From: Algorimicrobium hallyeonense
GTDB lineage: Bacteria > Bacteroidota > Bacteroidia > Flavobacteriales > Flavobacteriaceae
DNA length: 64,000 nucleotides
Reading direction: 5' to 3'
Assembly (NCBI RefSeq): GCF_042657385.1
Contig: NZ_JBHSLA010000001.1
Span: forward strand, 992,001 to 1,056,000
Shown: positions 62,481 to 64,000 of the stretch, piece by piece
How the letters are laid out: every line of letters starts with the position of its first letter
How positions within the stretch are numbered: position 1 is the stretch's first letter
Made by a program: the position numbers and the translations under genes
Notes under the pieces: generated by a model
Told to the model about the DNA's origin: nothing
Database searches by the model: none
Seen by the model: only the letters and a program-made list of their open reading frames with translations

Positions 62481-62828
62481 ATGAAATTAATTATCAGAAT
62501 TTTAATTACAGCCGTATCAGTTGTATTGTTAGCTAAATTGTTACCAGGTATTGCAGTAGAAAGTTATACAACAGCTATAATTGTAGCAATTGTTTTAGGA
62601 TTACTAAATTTAATAGTCAGACCTATTTTAATCTTTTTAACCTTGCCAGCAACTATTATCACTCTGGGTTTATTCCTGTTTGTTATTAACGCTTTAATGA
62701 TCTTATTAGCCGATAGTTTAATTAATGGATTTACAGTTTCCAGTTTCTGGACCGCTCTATTATTTAGTATTCTATTAACGATTTTACAATCCATATTTTA
62801 CGGTATTTTAGGTCAAGATAACGAGTAG
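62481..62828 (+). CDS. Four-helix membrane protein of the 'phage holin family IV' (PF04020) type
   Basis: A 115-residue membrane protein with four hydrophobic helices and little else, including GLLNLIVRPILIFLTLPATIITLGLFLFVINALMIL, the conserved segment of this family. The name comes from a sequence family that is spread in chromosomes and is not evidence of a prophage; no phage genes are near. It lies 35 bases after the hydrolase gene. Confidence 0.9.
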   Translation: MKLIIRILITAVSVVLLAKLLPGIAVESYTTAIIVAIVLGLLNLIVRPILIFLTLPATIITLGLFLFVINALMILLADSLINGFTVSSFWTALLFSILLTILQSIFYGILGQDNE

Positions 62829-62926
62829 AAGTGAGTTTTTTTTTAACATTTTAAACGAATTGAAATCCGTTAGTCCCACTGAAAATCAGTACAAATAAAC
62901 AGGTGAAAGACAATACGTTAAAATAC

Positions 62927-62957
62927 TTTGTTGGAGTGTAAAAAAGTAGTATTTTTG
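62927..62957 (+). promoter_or_regulatory. Promoter of tig (TTTG-N19-TATTTTTG)
   Basis: TTTG at 62927-62930 and TATTTTTG at 62950-62957 are spaced by 19 bases, the Bacteroidota pattern. The tig ATG is 26 bases downstream. Confidence 0.78.
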
Positions 62958-62983
62958 CACTCCAATTTTTATGTCATAATACA

Positions 62984-64000
62984 ATGAATATTACAAGAGA
63001 AAATATTGATGCATTAAATGCTGTAGTAAAAGTCGATATCGCTAAAGAAGATTATAGTGGTAAAGTTGAAAAAATATTAACTGATTATCGTAAAACAGCT
63101 AACATTCCTGGTTTTAGAAAAGGTCACGTACCAATGGGAATGGTTAAAAAGCAATATGGTAAAGCCGTATTGGTTGATGAAGTTAATAAATTACTTCAAG
63201 ATGCATTGAATAAATATTTAACAGAAGAAAAATTAGACGTTTTAGGTAATCCATTACCAAAGGCACAAGATAATTTGGATTGGGATGCTGAACTATTATC
63301 ATTTGAATTCGAATTAGGTTTAGCTCCAGAATTTGAAGTAAACTTATCGCCTAAAAAAGCGATTATCGATTATAATATTACCGCTGGTGATAAAATGATT
63401 GATGATCAAATTTTAAATGTGCAAAAGCAATACGGAAAATTAATCGCATCTGATGTGGTTTCTAAAGATTCTGAAATTACAGGTGTTTTCAAAAATGAAG
63501 AACGTGAAATAGAAAACACAGTAACATTAACACTCGATAAATTCAAAGGAAAAGCCACCGAAAAGAAATTTATTGGTGCTAAAGTTGGCGATGTTATTAC
63601 ATTAAAAACTAAAGGATTGTATGCAGATGATCACGAATTAATGCATGCATTAAAAGTATCTCATGATGATATTCACGGTTTAGATATTGAAGTAACTTTT
63701 ACCATTACCGAAATTAATGAGCGTGAGTTAGCTGAATTAAACCAAGAGTTATTTGATAAGTTGTTTGGTGAAGGTGTAGCCACTTCTATTGAAGATGTAA
63801 AAGAAAAAATCAAAGAAGATGCTGAAAAGCAATTCAAGCAGCAATCAGAACAAAAATTACTAAATGATGTTACAGAGCATTTAGTAGAAAATACTAAATT
63901 CGATTTACCAGCAACATTCCTACAAAAATGGATGCAAACTGCAGGTGAAAAAGAATTAACAGAAGCTGAGGCGCAAGAAGAATACGCTAAATCTGAAAAA
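62984..64000 (+). CDS. tig: Trigger factor, N-terminal part (3' end cut by window edge)
   Basis: Ribosome-associated folding chaperone with peptidyl-prolyl isomerase ability. The first 339 codons are present, up to base 64000, without a stop. The ribosome-binding domain has the signature region IPGFRKGHVP (near residue 42), followed by the substrate-binding and PPIase-like domains (KATEKKFIGAKVGDVITLKT, IHGLDIEVTFTITEIN) and the start of the C-terminal arm. The start ATG at 62984 has a good promoter upstream. Clp genes commonly follow, but lie outside the window. Confidence 0.95.
   Translation, partial: MNITRENIDALNAVVKVDIAKEDYSGKVEKILTDYRKTANIPGFRKGHVPMGMVKKQYGKAVLVDEVNKLLQDALNKYLTEEKLDVLGNPLPKAQDNLDWDAELLSFEFELGLAPEFEVNLSPKKAIIDYNITAGDKMIDDQILNVQKQYGKLIASDVVSKDSEITGVFKNEEREIENTVTLTLDKFKGKATEKKFIGAKVGDVITLKTKGLYADDHELMHALKVSHDDIHGLDIEVTFTITEINERELAELNQELFDKLFGEGVATSIEDVKEKIKEDAEKQFKQQSEQKLLNDVTEHLVENTKFDLPATFLQKWMQTAGEKELTEAEAQEEYAKSEK

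Noticed and set aside
62481..62828. 'Phage holin family' protein as a sign of prophage
   Set aside because: The family is chromosomal in many bacteria, and no other phage gene, integrase or attachment site is near.
1..64000. CRISPR array, toxin-antitoxin pair, restriction system, insertion sequence, rRNA or tRNA
   Set aside because: None recognised on reading both strands; nearly all sequence is accounted for by core genes. A tRNAscan and IS search would be needed to exclude short elements.

Overview
The window is a stretch of an AT-rich chromosome from a Bacteroidota bacterium, almost certainly family Flavobacteriaceae. Evidence for this: an alternative complex III (Act) gene set beside aa3-type cytochrome oxidase genes, the type IX secretion/gliding translocon gene sprA, a PorP/SprF protein, a porG-uppS-bamA-skp-skp-murI outer-membrane block, many SusC-style 'carboxypeptidase regulatory' domains, and promoters of the Bacteroidota form TTTG-N19-TAnnTTTG. 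The genus cannot be told from the sequence alone. No rRNA, tRNA, CRISPR array, insertion sequence, prophage or defence island was recognised, and gene density is high (no intergenic gap above about 300 bases).

Layout. 1-1.7 kb: 3' end of infB (cut by the window edge) converging on a SPOR-domain gene over a shared terminator. 1.9-13.7 kb: a respiratory operon actABCDEF then cox subunits II and I, ending in a terminator. 13.9-17.3 kb: ruvB, a cytochrome P450 and queG. 17.3-28.3 kb: maeB, ruvA, the giant sprA, gcvH and a VanZ-like gene. 28.4-32.3 kb: three consecutive genes carrying related TonB-C-terminal domains, the last fused to an outer-membrane barrel (RemB-like). 32.3-38.5 kb: a second oxidase cluster (heme O synthase, two subunit III genes, subunit IV, a cysteine-less Sco-like protein, Sco1, DUF420, a tiny CxxC membrane protein, a CarboxypepD_reg protein). 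38.6-45.0 kb: a MacB-type ABC exporter with two permeases, HlyD adaptor and TolC channel, then tsaB. 45.0-47.3 kb (minus): mscS, dodecin, an Nfu protein with a duplicated N-domain. 47.5-51.7 kb: PorP/SprF, then a TPR histidine kinase and LytTR response regulator. 52.0-59.2 kb: gamma carbonic anhydrase, then the minus-strand envelope block porG-uppS-bamA-skp-skp-murI. 59.3-60.8 kb: nadK and a CBS gene. 60.9-64 kb: pdxJ, an alpha/beta hydrolase, a four-helix membrane protein and the 5' part of tig (cut by the edge).

How the genes work together. The two oxidase clusters together encode a menaquinol-to-oxygen chain (Act complex passing electrons to the aa3 oxidase) with its heme and copper assembly factors. 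SprA, PorP/SprF, PorG, BamA, Skp and the TonB-C proteins all belong to outer-membrane biogenesis, protein secretion or gliding. The rest is housekeeping (DNA branch migration, tRNA modification, cofactor and wall synthesis). I found no obviously new multi-gene system. The most unusual items are: a terminator for mscS buried antisense inside the tsaB coding region, a DNA-binding-type helix-hairpin-helix tail on the membrane subunit ActC, the tandem TonB-C trio, a cysteine-less Sco-like gene overlapping sco1, and a histidine kinase with a CarboxypepD_reg N-terminus.
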